A DNA stretch of 55,618 nt, from the NCBI GenBank assembly GCA_937894725.1, contig CALAYL010000089.1:1-55618 (forward strand), given 5' to 3'. Under the pieces are notes generated by a model that was not told where the DNA came from, ran no database searches, and saw only the letters and a program-made list of their open reading frames with translations. Origin of the DNA: an uncultured Bacteroidota bacterium (GTDB lineage Bacteria; Bacteroidota; Bacteroidia; Chitinophagales; LD1). Positions 54,603 through 55,618 of the stretch are shown piece by piece. The stretch's first letter is position 1, and each line of letters opens with the position of its first letter. The translations under genes and the position numbers were made by a program.

Positions 54603-55618
54603 TTATGAGGCGTTAGATGGTATTTTTATAGATTTTAGTACTCTGTCCCACGTTGTTAATGCAGGTAAAAACTGTTGCAATAACTTGCTGTTTTTGTTGT
54701 CTGATTTGTCAAATAGTTTTTTTGTATTTATTGCAAATTTCAAGTCGTCCGATTCTTTGAAACAGTCCTCTAAAATAATTTCATAATAAAATTCTGTCTC
54801 CGATTTTTCTTTGCCTTTAATTTTCGATTTGTGTTTGAGTTCTATTGATTTTATTTCGGAGTACAGTCCTGTTAAAACTATGGGTTTGCTTCTGCCTCCC
54901 GAATAAATCAACAGTCTAGTGGCATCAAGAATGCCCGAAGGAAAGTCTTTAACTGCATTGTTGCTTTCAATAGCGTGGAAATAAAATGTCTTACTAGTCT
55001 TTAATGTTTTGAGTTCTTTAGCACGACAAAAACCAAGTGCTACTTTAATGTCCGTGGTTGGTGCTTCGTTTTCAATAAACAACGAAAATTGTTTTTTGTC
55101 AATGAAACCCGCAATTCTATTTCTAAACAGTTCTGCAGTTGCAGGATTTTCAATTTCTAATTTTCGTTTTTTACTAATATTCAAAAATTCTTCCTCTTGG
55201 TCGATTCCTAAAAATCGTCTGTTTGCTAAATTAGCTGCAATACCTGTAGTACTGCCACCAGTAAAAGGATCTAGTATCCAAGCATTTGGTTTTGTAGATG
55301 CTAAAATCAAACGAGTTAATACCGAAAGTGGTTTTTGTGTCGGGTGTTTACCGCAAGCTTTTTCCCAAGGAGCAATTGCAGGAAGTTTCCAAACATCTTT
55401 CATTTGTTTATCATCATTCAATTGCTTCATTAATTCATAGTTGTAAAAATGAGGCACCTTTTCGCTTTTTCTAGCCCAAATAATTTGCTCGGTTGAATAG
55501 GTGAAAAATCGGCAAGAAAAATTGGGAGGCGGATTTGTTTTCTCCCAAGTAATCACATTCAAAATTTTGAAACCCAATTCAGTTAAAATTTGTCCAACCG
55601 AGAAAATATTGTGCATTG
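54603..55618 (-). CDS. Beta-class DNA methyltransferase, 5' end cut by window edge
   Basis: At least 338 residues are visible; the frame is open to the window edge, and the apparent first Met is internal to a block that in the family follows the catalytic DPPY region (VSGTxHNIFSVG). Visible are TWEKTNPPPNFSCRFF, STEQIIWARK, HPTQKPLSVLTRLI and the SAM-binding DPFTGGSTTGIAA, with LGID following. The SAM motif after the catalytic part marks the beta order of N4-cytosine/N6-adenine methyltransferases. The last 165 residues form an extra domain I do not recognise, perhaps target recognition or a fused effector. It is on the same strand as the ATP-cone nuclease gene. Confidence 0.88.
   Translation of the reverse strand, partial: MHNIFSVGQILTELGFKILNVITWEKTNPPPNFSCRFFTYSTEQIIWARKSEKVPHFYNYELMKQLNDDKQMKDVWKLPAIAPWEKACGKHPTQKPLSVLTRLILASTKPNAWILDPFTGGSTTGIAANLANRRFLGIDQEEEFLNISKKRKLEIENPATAELFRNRIAGFIDKKQFSLFIENEAPTTDIKVALGFCRAKELKTLKTSKTFYFHAIESNNAVKDFPSGILDATRLLIYSGGRSKPIVLTGLYSEIKSIELKHKSKIKGKEKSETEFYYEIILEDCFKESDDLKFAINTKKLFDKSDNKNSKLLQQFLPALTTWDRVLKSIKIPSNAS

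Overview
The window is a 55.6 kb piece of an AT-rich Bacteroidota chromosome. This rests on several independent signs: a type IX secretion (T9SS) sorting tail ends the giant protein at the left, a gliding-motility-associated C-terminal domain ends the protein at 38.3-39.8 kb, several upstream regions carry the Bacteroidota promoter form TTTG-N18-20-TAnnTTTG, Shine-Dalgarno sites are mostly absent, and the family content is typical of the phylum. No rRNA, tRNA, CRISPR array, prophage or insertion sequence was seen. Both edges cut genes. The first 55 bases recur exactly at 1171-1225, which suggests that the left edge is a contig break in an unresolved repeat.

Layout. 0-10 kb: the 3' part (at least 3361 residues) of a giant secreted surface protein with nine Kre9/KNH-like modules, then 24 tandem Ig-like modules of about 90 residues, then a T9SS tail. 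10.4-14.2 kb: an M48 metallopeptidase, a beta-barrel candidate and a lipoprotein. 14.5-17.8 kb: an accessory island with a small HExxH protein, a large restriction-modification-type methyltransferase and a truncated secreted-protein fragment. 17.8-27 kb: housekeeping and mixed genes (sucD, MlaE/MlaF-type lipid ABC transporter, SDR, DCC protein, MazG-like enzyme, lipase, aminotransferase, lipoprotein, MFS exporter). 27.0-27.8 kb: a nucleotidyltransferase coupled to a small gene. 27.9-31.3 kb: the alpha ribosomal operon infA-rpmJ-rpsM-rpsK-rpsD-rpoA-rplQ. 31.4-37.4 kb: NUDIX, glutaminyl-cyclase-like enzyme, PLP sulfur-amino-acid enzyme, then the translationally coupled set thiL-anmK-epimerase. 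37.6-42.2 kb: coiled-coil protein, T9SS type-B protein, asd, a glycosyltransferase and a zinc-ribbon protein.

42.3-52.0 kb is the most coherent accessory system. Ten genes on the minus strand are packed with gaps of about 30 bases or less, except for one gap that holds a gene relic. They follow a strong consensus promoter at 51990-52021: four-helix membrane protein, TetR regulator, second membrane protein, Tll0287-like haem-binding lipoprotein, cupin, sulfide:quinone oxidoreductase (SQR), a 47-residue membrane micro-protein, TolC-like channel, membrane fusion protein and RND pump. The order suggests a TetR-controlled unit that couples sulfide or redox detoxification to efflux; that coupling is inference.

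52.1-55.6 kb: a CoA-transferase, an ATP-cone/PD-(D/E)XK nuclease fusion and, at the right edge, a partial beta-class DNA methyltransferase.
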